From NCBI RefSeq assembly GCF_000377705.1, contig NZ_KB898626.1, forward strand, positions 62,001-126,000: a stretch of 64,000 nucleotides of DNA. The letters run 5' to 3'. The notes under the pieces are model-generated. The model ran no database searches, was not told where the DNA came from, and was given only the letters and a program-made list of their open reading frames with translations. Each line of letters begins with the position of its first letter. Positions within the stretch are counted from its first letter, which is position 1. The position numbers and the translations under genes were made by a program. Shown here piece after piece: positions 36,764 through 44,446 of the stretch. The DNA comes from Salsuginibacillus kocurii DSM 18087. Its GTDB lineage: Bacteria > Bacillota > Bacilli > Bacillales > Marinococcaceae.

Positions 36764-36784
36764 AAAACTGGCTAGCCAGTTTTT
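36764..36784. repeat. Hairpin AAAACTGGC/GCCAGTTTT, left copy flanking the Rpn region
   Basis: A near-perfect palindrome AAAACTGGCTAGCCAGTTTT followed by T. An almost identical hairpin (loop TGT) occurs at 38416-38440, on the other side of the Rpn-type nuclease genes. Either could act as a terminator, but the matched pair also looks like element ends. Confidence 0.55.
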
Positions 36785-36808
36785 ACATTTTAAGAAAAGA
36801 CAAAATTA

Positions 36809-36837
36809 AAAGAGATTGCCGTTAAGGGAATCTCTTT
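36809..36837 (-). terminator. Terminator after the duplicated Rpn tail
   Basis: AAAGAGATT (36809-36817) pairs with AATCTCTTT (36829-36837); on the minus strand the stem is followed by TAATTTTG. It ends the transcript of the Rpn genes. Confidence 0.65.
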
Positions 36838-36903
36838 CAGCTTAGTAGGTGTTTTATTTTCACATAAACCGTGCGTTTTACCTTTGAACCTTTTTCCAGC
36901 ATG

Positions 36904-37248
36904 TTAGACTTCCAAAGTTTTCAGTACGCTTTCTACTTCTTCCCACGTGTCCGCTTTAAATAAGTGGGACTGAATCTTTTCTAACGTTTCTATGTCAGCA
37001 CACGTTTGAACTCTGCCCACTGCTTTTTTCGTTACTTCGTCCGGGAAGCGGGTTTGTAAAAAGCTGATCAGCATGGCGGCTTTTTCTTCACGTTTTCCTT
37101 TTTCCTTACCTTCTCTTATCCCTTCTTCTCTGCCTTCTTGTATGCCCTCCTTTTTGCCCTCTTCTCTCCCTTCCATTTTCCACTGTTGGGTGCGGTACGT
37201 TTCGATTTTCATGACATGGGTTTCCTCCTTTTGGGGAGTTAGATACAA
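36904..37248 (-). pseudogene. Truncated duplicate of the 3' end of the Rpn-type nuclease gene
   Basis: About 114 codons repeat, with many substitutions, the C-terminal third of the neighbouring gene at 37321-38319. The shared blocks are KEETHVMKIETYRT-QWKMEGREEG, a run of charged EG/KG repeats, and KAAMLI-FLQ-RFP-EV. The entire nuclease core is missing. A Shine-Dalgarno-like AAAGGAGG inside the copied segment precedes an in-frame ATG (37212), so a short coiled peptide of about 102 residues might still be made. It arose by tandem duplication of the gene's 3' part, then divergence. Confidence 0.75.
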
Positions 37249-37320
37249 ATGAATAGAATAAGTCAGGGAACCGCGCGCCCCCAGCCTGAGATTTATATCA
37301 ATGGAACGCCCGGCTTCGTA

Positions 37321-38319
37321 TTAGTCTTTCAAAACTTCCAATGCTGTAGCAATTTCGTCCCAGCTGTCCGCTTTGAAGAGGCGGGGCTGCACGTTCTCTA
37401 ATTTTTCTGTGTCCCGGCATGCTTGAATGAGAGCCACAGCTTCTTCTGTCACTTCTTCCGGGAAGCGGGCTTGTAGAAAGCCGATCAGCATAGCGGCTTT
37501 TTCCTCACGTTTTCCTTTTTCCTTACCTTCTCTTATCCCTTCTTCTCTGCCTTCTTCTCTGCCTTCTTCTCTTCCTTCCATTTTCCACTGTCGGGTGCGG
37601 TACGTTTCGATTTTCATGACATGGGTTTCCTCCTTTTTTGGGAGTTTTTGAATTTCGGTTTGCAGGGTGGCCTCTTCGTCTGGGTTTAATGTCAGGTATG
37701 ATTCAAACAGGTTAGCGAGAAAGTCGGCGCGGGCCGGGTCGATTTCGAGGCGGGCGATCATGCGTAAAAATTCGAGTTTGACTTCTACTTTTTCTTTTTC
37801 ATTATACCCCATTTGTGACAGTAATGCGGCGGCTGCGGGGTTATCTTTTTGAATAAAATCGCGCCAGTTGCGGTTGGCAAGCTCCAGGTTGAAAAAGTGA
37901 AAGGAGAGCACGTGGAAAAAGGGGAAGGCAATTTGAAGAGATTCAGGTCCGCTGTGGGTGGATTGGTTGCTGAAGATGGCGATCGGCAGGATGCGCCGCT
38001 GGTATTTTTCGTAGAGGCGGCTGAAATAGTGAAACATACGCTGGTGGAAGTTGGCCTGTGGCGCGGACTGCGCTTCCACGTGGACGATAATGAGCCCGTC
38101 TTCACCTTTGATTTTCGTTTCGACGAGCAAGTCGACGACGCGTTTGTCCTGATTGACGATGTCGGTGAAAACTTCTTGTTCCAGGAAGGTGAGGTGAGTG
38201 GTGTCGATATGTTCAAGCGCTGCGGGGAAAAACGCATCGAGAAATTCAGTGAAATACGTGGTGAGGAGCTGTTTGAAAAGTTGATCATGCGGGATGGCAT
38301 CGTGCGGAGAATATGGCGT
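37321..38319 (-). CDS. Rpn family recombination-promoting nuclease/putative transposase (ACG at start position)
   Basis: About 332 codons of a PD-(D/E)xK Rpn/YhgA-like protein. The N-terminus reads HDQLFKQLLTTYFTEFLDAF, then DLLVETK and VHVEAQS give the catalytic E-x-K / E-x-Q region. The C-terminus has charged repeats GREEGREEG. The frame extends to an AAAGGAGG site, but the codon at the expected start (9 nt downstream, 38317-38319) is ACG, not ATG; the next start-like codon in frame is the TTG at 38130, which would remove the N-terminal domain. The gene may be inactivated by a start-codon mutation, or use ACG weakly. Rpn proteins are linked to recombination and phage defence. Confidence 0.72.
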   Translation of the reverse strand, partial: TPYSPHDAIPHDQLFKQLLTTYFTEFLDAFFPAALEHIDTTHLTFLEQEVFTDIVNQDKRVVDLLVETKIKGEDGLIIVHVEAQSAPQANFHQRMFHYFSRLYEKYQRRILPIAIFSNQSTHSGPESLQIAFPFFHVLSFHFFNLELANRNWRDFIQKDNPAAAALLSQMGYNEKEKVEVKLEFLRMIARLEIDPARADFLANLFESYLTLNPDEEATLQTEIQKLPKKEETHVMKIETYRTRQWKMEGREEGREEGREEGIREGKEKGKREEKAAMLIGFLQARFPEEVTEEAVALIQACRDTEKLENVQPRLFKADSWDEIATALEVLKD

Positions 38320-38415
38320 AGGGGTCGACCTCCTTTAGGGTATAGGTGCCGGGGAGGCGCGCGGTTATTCATAGTATAGCGGAAATTGGCAGAAAGGGCG
38401 AGGATGATGATTTTG

Positions 38416-38440
38416 AAAAAACTGGCACAGCCAGTTTTCT
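38416..38440. repeat. Hairpin AAAACTGGC/GCCAGTTTT, right copy flanking the Rpn region
   Basis: A 9-bp perfect stem with a 3-4 nt loop, T-rich on both sides. It is a near copy of 36764-36784. It lies about 100 bp upstream of the Rpn start. Confidence 0.55.
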
Positions 38441-38544
38441 CGTTATGAGGGGTAGAGGTTTTCATTCCGAAGATTGCGGCATTGCGTAGAGAAGGGGGTG
38501 GGGCGTCATGGTGTGTGCTGAGGACGCGAGCGCGCCTTCCTCTT

Positions 38545-38886
38545 TGCGCAGTGACGTTCTCGGTGCGCAGTCACTACCTCCGCTTGCGCAGTGAGGGGTT
38601 CTCGGTGCGCAGTCACTACCTCCGCTTGCGCAGTGACGGGTTCTCGGTGCGCAGTCACTACCTCCGCTTGCGCAGTGACGGGTTCTCGGTGCGCAGTCAC
38701 TACCTCCGCTTGCGCAGTGACGGGTTCTCAGTGCGCAGTCATGGGTTCCTCTTGCATATTGGCTGGCGGGTGCCGCGGCACGCGATCCAGGTGTGGCGTC
38801 GCTCGACTCCGTTGTGGCGTCACTCGGCTCCGTTGTGGTGTCACTCTACCCGGGTGTGGCGTCGCTCCACCCGGGTGCGGCGGCAC
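38545..38886 (+). repeat. 21-bp-phased motif array 3, compound
   Basis: Ten TGCGCAGT units start at 38545, 38564, 38585, 38606, 38627, 38648, 38669, 38690, 38711 and 38732: one 19-bp step, then eight exact 21-bp steps. Flanks alternate (GTGAC with spacer GGGTTCTCGG; GTCAC with spacer TACCTCCGCT), so the exact repeat is 42 bp. Six TGTGGCGTC-type units follow at 38771, 38792, 38813, 38834, 38855 and 38876, again every 21 bp. It lies between the Rpn gene's upstream region and the amidase terminator, with no gene. Confidence 0.9.
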
Positions 38887-38935
38887 GAGACCTGAGAACG
38901 GTGCAAAAGGGCTCAGTGCGTTTTAGCATGATGAC

Positions 38936-38968
38936 TGAAAAAAGTCCCTCGCGCTGGAGGGACTTTTC
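38936..38968 (-). terminator. Terminator of the amidase-SLH gene
   Basis: AAAAGTCCCTC pairs with GAGGGACTTTT, and the minus-strand tail is TTTTTTC. It lies about 10 bp after the amidase stop. Confidence 0.9.
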
Positions 38969-38977
38969 TTCGTATGA

Positions 38978-40378
38978 TTATTCAAAGTGATTGATGGTGC
39001 CGCGGGTGATGGCTTCGGCGGCGCGCTGCTGGAAGCCGGAGCTGTTAAGTCGGTTGGCTTCATTTTGGTTGGTGACGAAGCCGAGTTCGACTAAGACGCT
39101 TGGCATTTGCGAGCGGCGGATTACACTGAAGCCGGCTTGTTTGACGCCGCGGTCTAGTGTGCCAAGTTCAGCGACGAGTTCACGCTGGATGCTCGCTGCG
39201 AGCGCCTGGCTTCCGGCACTGGCATTTGAGTTATCCCAATACGTTTCTGTGCCGTGGGCGGCGGAGCTTCCGGCTGCGTTTGCGTGAATACTGATGAAAG
39301 CGTCCGCGTTCTGGCGGTTTGCAATGTTTGCGCGTTCGTTAAGTGTAACAAATGTGTCGGTGGAACGCGTCATAATTACATTTGCTCCGGCATCTTCAAG
39401 CATTGGTCTTAGGTAGTTGCCGGTGTCGAGGACGACGTCTTTCTCTTGGATGCCGAATGCGCCGGCTCCTGGGTCATGGCCGCCGTGGCCGGGATCGACG
39501 ACGATCGTTTTGCCGGCAAGGCTTCCGTTTGCTGAGCGTAAGTACGACAACGATACAAATCCAAATTCTCCGTTATAGTCGATGAGTGCCCAGTTATCGA
39601 TCGTTTCGTAATAATCGATTTCATCGCCATGTGTCACCCGACCAATTGGTGTATTGTCTGTGCCTGGGTAAGGACGGACATTGAGAGCGCCAGCTGCAGG
39701 CGCGTTAACTACAGCGGATGTTGCTTGCATGCCCTGCAGGCCGCTTTGGCCATTGCCTGACGTGCGTTCACTTTCATGCAGCGTGCGGTCAAGGAACAAT
39801 ACGAATTCATAACGCGTAATACCCCGGGTCGGCTTAAAGCTGCCGTCCGGATAACCAGCGGCAATGCGCGCTTCAGCTACATCTGTAATCGCTGATGCTC
39901 CCATAACCCCCGGATACACATCCCAGAAATTCGCTTCCCCGCCTTCATCGCTCAAGTTAAAGCCACGCGTTAAGAAAATCGCCATTTCAGCTCGCGAGAC
40001 CGTTTGAGTCGGACGGAACGTGCCGTCTGGGTATCCAGCAACAATGCCTTCTTCCACTGCGCCCGCAATGTGGCCGGACGCATAATGATTAGAATCTACA
40101 TCCGGGAAGCTGCTCCCGCTACTGCTAAAACCGAGCACACGGCCAAGCATCGATACCGCTTCCGCCCGTGTCACCTCTTGATTCGGACGAAACGTACCAT
40201 CCGGATAACCACTAATTATATTTTGATCTGATAAACGCTGAATCGCATCCTGCTGCGAAGGCTGCACGTCCGAATAGTTCGTACCCGCTTCCGCAGTCTT
40301 CTGCTGACCCGATGACTCTATGAACAACGGCGACAAGACCAGTGCCATCGCAAGCACCAACAACGTAACCTTCTTCAT
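38978..40378 (-). CDS. N-acetylmuramoyl-L-alanine amidase with three SLH domains and an SH3b domain
   Basis: A 466-residue exported autolysin. The signal peptide is followed by three SLH domains (about 35-205; motifs FRPNQEVTRAEAVSML, FRPTQTVSRAEMAIFL, FKPTRGITRYEFVLFL). An SH3b module comes next (ALNVRPYPGTDNTPIGRV to FGFVSLSYL), then the Amidase_3 domain: VVDPGHGGHDPGA (Zn His), a downstream Glu, ISIHANAAG (Zn His) and VELGFVTNQNEA (catalytic Glu). It cleaves the MurNAc-L-Ala bond at the wall. GGGGGAG precedes ATG by about 7 nt. Unlike the other enzymes here, its SLH domains are N-terminal. Confidence 0.92.
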   Translation of the reverse strand: MKKVTLLVLAMALVLSPLFIESSGQQKTAEAGTNYSDVQPSQQDAIQRLSDQNIISGYPDGTFRPNQEVTRAEAVSMLGRVLGFSSSGSSFPDVDSNHYASGHIAGAVEEGIVAGYPDGTFRPTQTVSRAEMAIFLTRGFNLSDEGGEANFWDVYPGVMGASAITDVAEARIAAGYPDGSFKPTRGITRYEFVLFLDRTLHESERTSGNGQSGLQGMQATSAVVNAPAAGALNVRPYPGTDNTPIGRVTHGDEIDYYETIDNWALIDYNGEFGFVSLSYLRSANGSLAGKTIVVDPGHGGHDPGAGAFGIQEKDVVLDTGNYLRPMLEDAGANVIMTRSTDTFVTLNERANIANRQNADAFISIHANAAGSSAAHGTETYWDNSNASAGSQALAASIQRELVAELGTLDRGVKQAGFSVIRRSQMPSVLVELGFVTNQNEANRLNSSGFQQRAAEAITRGTINHFE

Positions 40379-40819
40379 GATTCTACTCCCCCTGATGACA
40401 TTCTTTGAAACAACCGTCCGTTTGATTAAGTTCCAAGCTCGTCCAACCTCGTGCTTTTATGTAAAAGACAAGCGGAGACGTGCGTTGTGCGAGGACCCGT
40501 TGTCTGTTGTGGCAACCGAGCTCGCGTTGAAATAGGAGAACATTTAATATATGAAACGATTTCCAGTTGATTCGTAGATAGTTTAACACAACTCTAGGCG
40601 TGGCTAGTGGTCTAAAGGTCCCAAAATCACGTTACGTTTACGTATCACATCTTGTAAAATTTGAAATAATCTCGTAGAAATATGATAAATAAAAGGTTTT
40701 ATTGGCTAGGACCAGCAGCGAGAATAATAGAAATGGAAGGCGATAAAGCAGAAAGGAGGCAGTCCCAAAACCCTTGAAAGTATTAAAAAAGGGAGCGGGT
40801 GGGCGTCATGCCCTTCCTT
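40379..40819. other. Upstream region of the amidase gene
   Basis: There is no convincing gene. It probably holds the amidase promoter and leader, but no clear -35/-10 pair was found by eye. A phased repeat array begins at its right edge. Confidence 0.4.
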
Positions 40820-41081
40820 TGCGCAGTGACGGACTACCGGTGCGCAGTCGACCCCTTCCTTTGCGCAGTGACGGGCTACCGGTGCGCAGTCGACCCCTTC
40901 CTTTGCGCAGTGACGGGCTACCGGTGCGCAGTCATGCCCTTCCTTTGCGCAGTGACGATGACGGAGTGTGGTGTCACGGCTCATTAGTGCCGCGTGTCGC
41001 TATGTTAGTGCGGAGGCACGTTCTTCGAGTGTGGTGTCATGAGCATTGAGTGCCGTGTCACGCCAATACGTGTGACGTCGC
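40820..41081 (+). repeat. 21-bp-phased motif array 4, compound (twelve units in perfect register)
   Basis: TGCGCAGT units start at 40820, 40841, 40862, 40883, 40904, 40925 and 40946. TGTGG/TGCCG-type units continue at 40967, 40988, 41009, 41030 and 41051, every step exactly 21 bp, and a last TGTGACGTC is at 41071. Spacers (GGGCTACCGG, CCCCTTCCTT) differ from those of array 3 while the core is kept. In the minus frame that would read VTAx, every 42-bp unit has a TAG, so the array is not a coding repeat. It lies between the amidase upstream region and the terminator 41151-41190. Confidence 0.92.
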
Positions 41082-41150
41082 GCGTTTCCCATGCTGTATT
41101 TGCGGTATGGCATCGGCGCCAACGGAATCACCCAATTTTCATAGGATGAC

Positions 41151-41190
41151 TAACGAAGGGGCTGCCCTTTTTGGACAGCCCCCTTCGTTA
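41151..41190 (-). terminator. Terminator of the multi-PG-binding NlpC/P60 gene
   Basis: TAACGAAGGGGCTG pairs with CAGCCCCCTTCGTTA across a short loop, a stem of about 14 bp. The minus-strand tail is TTAGTCATCC, so T-run support is weak, but position and stem strength are good. Confidence 0.7.
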
Positions 41191-41250
41191 TACTCGCCGT
41201 GAACGGAGGCGGGTGCCCCTCTAACAGAACAGGTTCTGCAGCACCATGCC

Positions 41251-43752
41251 TTAATACACACGCTTCGCGCCGAGGTAGCGGTCGCTCCAATACTCCGTCT
41301 GCATGCTGGCAACGGTGACGCCGGAAGACGAGCCGGCGTGGACGAAGCTGCCGCCGCCGCTGTAGATGCCGGCATGGGAAGGGCCAGCGGCGTAGGTTTC
41401 AAAGAAGACGAGGTCGCCGACTTTTGGTTCGCTCACCGCTTCTCCCGCTTCCCACATTTGCGCGACGGTGCGGGGGAGGCTTACCCCTACTTCGTTATAG
41501 ACGTATTGCAAAAAGCCGCTGCAATCAAAGCCCGAGGTACTCGTGCCGCCCCACTGGTACGGGGTACCGATATGGGTGGAAGCTTCTTCGATTAAATCCA
41601 TCACCTCAAAGCCGCCGCCTGTCCGCTCATCATCTCCACTCGGTGTGGACGGTCCTTGGTCGGGGTTGTTCGGCTCTGGTGCTTCGCCCGGGGCGCGTTC
41701 GCCGGCGAGCGTCTCTTCTAGCGCACCGAGGGTTTCCGGGCCGGCCAAGCCGTCCACCACAAGCCCGAAATCGCGCTGAAATTCCTTTACCGCTTCTGCA
41801 GTTACATTTGAATACACACCGGATGGTTCCATCGCGATATAGTCGAGTTCTTTCAATTTGGATTGAAACAGTTCGACCACGCCGCCTGTGTCACCTAAGC
41901 GCAAAACGAGCGACGTGTCAGCGAAGAGGTCTTCCACATCTACCTCAGTGGAGCCGTTCCCTTCTTGTTCGCTGTCCTCTTCGCCAGGCGATTCGGCTGC
42001 GCCGTCGGTGCCGGATTCCGGGGCGCGTTCGCCGCCTTCGTCCACACCGCCACCTGCTTCTCTTTCCTCCACTGTTCCAGTAAGGACGCCTTTTAGCTTG
42101 GCAAAGGTCTGGGGGCCGGCAAGGCCGTCAACGGTGATGTTGTAGGTCTTCTGGAAGTCGCGGACGGCGTTTTCGGTGACGGTGGAGTAGACGCCGGATG
42201 GTTCCATGGCGAGGAAGTTGAGGTCGCGCAAGGCTTCCTGGAGGGTTTCCACGCCGGAGCCGGTGGCGCCCGAACGGTAGACGGTGTCGTTCGGAAGGCG
42301 CTCGGCCAGCGTTTCTTCTTCAGGCTCGTCCGCAGTACCTGCTGCCGGGGTGGGGTCATGTTTCAGTGCGTGCAGCGTCGCCTGGCCCGCTACCCCACTC
42401 TCATCTTCTGCAACGTCATTTTTCGCCTGGAAGTCGGCGACAGCCGTTTCCGTCTTCGGCCCGAAAACGCCCGTTACATCCGTTTTGTAGTAATCTAAGG
42501 CCTTCAATGCCTGCTGCAGCAAAGCCACGTGGTTGCCCTCCTCCCCGAGCACAATCTCTTCCATCGCAAAGGAGCTTGTCCGCCAATCACTGCCGTCATC
42601 TTCTTGAAAATCCTCAGACGACCAGCTGCTCGTTTCGCGTGCCTCTTCTGGTAAAGAAGAGCCGGGAGTACCCACTTCATCGTCGGTGTCTGTAGCGGTG
42701 GACCCCTCCTCTGTCCCTGACTCGCTTTTGACTTCGGGGGCGTCAGGTTCACTATTGTCGGCGGCAGCGACGGCACGTAGCGCGCTTAACGTTTCAGGGC
42801 CGGCCAAGCCGTCGACTTGGAGCCCGTGAGTCCGCTGAAAATCGCGCACGGCCTGGGAGGTAATGCGGCCGTAATAACCGGTGGCTTCGTGGGTGAAGTA
42901 CCCTTCTTCGTTGAGCTGGCGCTGTAGCTGCTTGACTTTGCGGTTCTCCATCCCCGGCTGCAGTACAGTAGAAGCCGGTAAGGCAGCGGAAGAAGAGGAT
43001 TGAACCGCAGGCTCGTTTGTCTGCGCGTGTTCTGTGGTAGTACCCGCTTCTTCTTTTGCAGAGGAAGGGGCAGGTTCGTTTTCTTCGGCGCCCGGTTCCG
43101 GTTCGTTTTCCACCGAGGAAGGAGGTTTTTCCGCTTCGGATTGGACCGAGGAAGTCGGGGGTTCCTCGGTCGTTTTTACTGTCGGTGTTGGGTCTTTTGC
43201 CTCATCTACAGGTTCCACGTCGTCTTCATCCGTTTCTGTCTTTACATTAAGGTGTTGTGTCATAGCTTTTAGTGTGCTCGCTTGAGCGACCCCATCGACG
43301 GGGAGGCCGTAATCGCGCTGGAATTGCTTGACCGCTTCGCTCGTTCGTTCGCCGTAAGAGCCGGTGATGTCATCATATGTAAGGTATTTATGGTCGGCGA
43401 GTTTGGTTTGCAAAAGCGCTACCTCTTCGTGTTCTTGCCCCGGGTAGAGGGTGTTTTGGCTGAAAGCAGCGTCTGCCGCAAGCGGTAAGGCGAACAGGGT
43501 ACCGCCTAAAGCGGTGGTCGTTACCAGCGTTTTAGCAAGGTAAGGGTGATGTTCTGCCGGCTTGGCTGGTGCTTGTATAGTTAATGGTGCGGCTGGTGGG
43601 TAGAATACAGCCGGAAATGGTAAAGGTTGGAGAGTGGACTGCCGGTTTTTCTTGCCAGTACGTGCTTGCATTTTACGCTCGCGTTTGCTTCGGGCAGGCC
43701 AGGATGCGGATGTTTCATTCACTTCAGTACGGTACGGACTCCGTTTTAACAT
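41251..43752 (-). CDS. Large NlpC/P60 endopeptidase with about five peptidoglycan-binding (PG_binding_1) repeats
   Basis: An 833-residue exported hydrolase. A long basic N-terminus precedes a hydrophobic segment ending near LPLAADA. About five PG_binding_1 repeats follow, each with a pattern like LQxxL...Y....G.YG..T..AV..FQ...GL.VDG.AG..T, separated by acidic Pro/Glu/Ser linkers. The C-terminal NlpC/P60 domain has the catalytic Cys in FDCSGFLQ, His in PSHAGIY and the third site in FVHAGSS. It probably binds and cuts peptidoglycan stems during growth or separation. GAGGAGG lies about 7 nt before ATG. GC content is higher than that of the polymer cluster. Confidence 0.88.
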   Translation of the reverse strand: MLKRSPYRTEVNETSASWPARSKRERKMQARTGKKNRQSTLQPLPFPAVFYPPAAPLTIQAPAKPAEHHPYLAKTLVTTTALGGTLFALPLAADAAFSQNTLYPGQEHEEVALLQTKLADHKYLTYDDITGSYGERTSEAVKQFQRDYGLPVDGVAQASTLKAMTQHLNVKTETDEDDVEPVDEAKDPTPTVKTTEEPPTSSVQSEAEKPPSSVENEPEPGAEENEPAPSSAKEEAGTTTEHAQTNEPAVQSSSSAALPASTVLQPGMENRKVKQLQRQLNEEGYFTHEATGYYGRITSQAVRDFQRTHGLQVDGLAGPETLSALRAVAAADNSEPDAPEVKSESGTEEGSTATDTDDEVGTPGSSLPEEARETSSWSSEDFQEDDGSDWRTSSFAMEEIVLGEEGNHVALLQQALKALDYYKTDVTGVFGPKTETAVADFQAKNDVAEDESGVAGQATLHALKHDPTPAAGTADEPEEETLAERLPNDTVYRSGATGSGVETLQEALRDLNFLAMEPSGVYSTVTENAVRDFQKTYNITVDGLAGPQTFAKLKGVLTGTVEEREAGGGVDEGGERAPESGTDGAAESPGEEDSEQEGNGSTEVDVEDLFADTSLVLRLGDTGGVVELFQSKLKELDYIAMEPSGVYSNVTAEAVKEFQRDFGLVVDGLAGPETLGALEETLAGERAPGEAPEPNNPDQGPSTPSGDDERTGGGFEVMDLIEEASTHIGTPYQWGGTSTSGFDCSGFLQYVYNEVGVSLPRTVAQMWEAGEAVSEPKVGDLVFFETYAAGPSHAGIYSGGGSFVHAGSSSGVTVASMQTEYWSDRYLGAKRVY

Positions 43753-43997
43753 GAATGCTTCCTCCTCTTTTTCTCTCTCAAATGAAGTAGATGGCTAGTG
43801 TCATAAGCTTTCCTGTATTCATCATGCCATCGTCACACAAGAAGAGACAGTGGCTTGGTGTAAACCCTTCTTCCTAGAGGTTGCACAGGAAATAGCATGT
43901 ATTATGTGGAAAATTCAGGCCTTTTTGACAATGTATCTGTTATTCTACGACGTTTTGCCTGTTTTGACTATAGGTCTCTCGTCTTTTTCGCATAGAA

Positions 43998-44019
43998 AAA
44001 CGCTGCGAACGCAGCGTTT
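43998..44019 (-). terminator. Hairpin upstream of the NlpC/P60 gene
   Basis: AAACGCTGC/GCAGCGTTT forms a 9-bp perfect stem, with TTTTT on the minus-strand side. No gene is seen immediately upstream that would use it (43753-44169 holds no convincing gene), so it could be a relic terminator or a leader structure. Confidence 0.4.
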
Positions 44020-44169
44020 CATTACCTGATGTTGGTAAGGCTTTTAAGAATGCGTCTTTGCAGAGAAGTGGCGCCTCATTGGAACTCCAAGCCGTATGAA
44101 TGTACCTCCTACCTCTGCAAACGGTAGATGGTAGGACGGCGCAAGCCCCTGGCTCCACGGCCGATTATC

Positions 44170-44327
44170 GGGACACCACAAGGAAACCGCGTCACGCCAC
44201 AAAGAAATCACGTGACGCCACAACCTAAAGGCTTCACTCAACAACCAATCCGCTACACGCCACAACAAGATGCTGTCACTCCACAACTGCGCCTCGTCAC
44301 ACCACAACTACATTTAATCACTCCACA
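44170..44327 (+). repeat. 21-bp-phased motif array 5 (inverted orientation, GTSACKSCRCA)
   Basis: Eight units start at 44170, 44191, 44212, 44233, 44254, 44275, 44296 and 44317, each step exactly 21 bp, e.g. GTCACGCCACA, GTGACGCCACA, GTCACTCCACA, GTCACACCACA. This is the reverse complement of the TGTGGCGTCAC units in arrays 2-4. The plus frame is open and would read VTPQ every seven residues, but there is no ribosome-binding site and the reading is not kept in the other arrays. Confidence 0.85.
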
Positions 44328-44403
44328 ACCGGGCTCTGCCCTGCTCCTGTCTTCCTCCCTATCGAGAAACTCTACCGTCCGGCACATTCGATTTAGCCCT
44401 ATA

Positions 44404-44435
44404 AAAAAAAGCACCCGCGCGGGGTGCTTTTTTAG
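44404..44435 (-). terminator. Terminator of the acidic lipoprotein gene
   Basis: AAAAAAGCACCC pairs with GGGTGCTTTTTT around a CGCG loop. It is symmetrical with T-runs on both strands, about 12 bp after the lipoprotein stop. Confidence 0.9.
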
Positions 44436-44446
44436 CGATGAGTTAA

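Noticed and set aside
37785-38465. 226-codon frame overlapping the Rpn gene 5' half
   Set aside because: Ser/Thr/Arg-rich out-of-frame reading of the same strand; the Rpn frame has clear family motifs through this stretch.
40820-41081. Plasmid-type iteron origin
   Set aside because: 21-bp phased repeats resemble iterons, but there are several such arrays, no Rep gene and no AT-rich melting region beside them, and the context is chromosomal housekeeping and surface genes.
44044-44307. Minus-strand open frame with LWRDAV/LWSD repeats across array 5
   Set aside because: A third reading of the same 21-bp repeat; no start signal, and the periodicity comes from the DNA array.
36263-44327. CRISPR arrays
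   Set aside because: The repeats have an 11-bp core and 10-bp spacers, far shorter than CRISPR repeats and spacers; no cas genes are present and spacers repeat within arrays.
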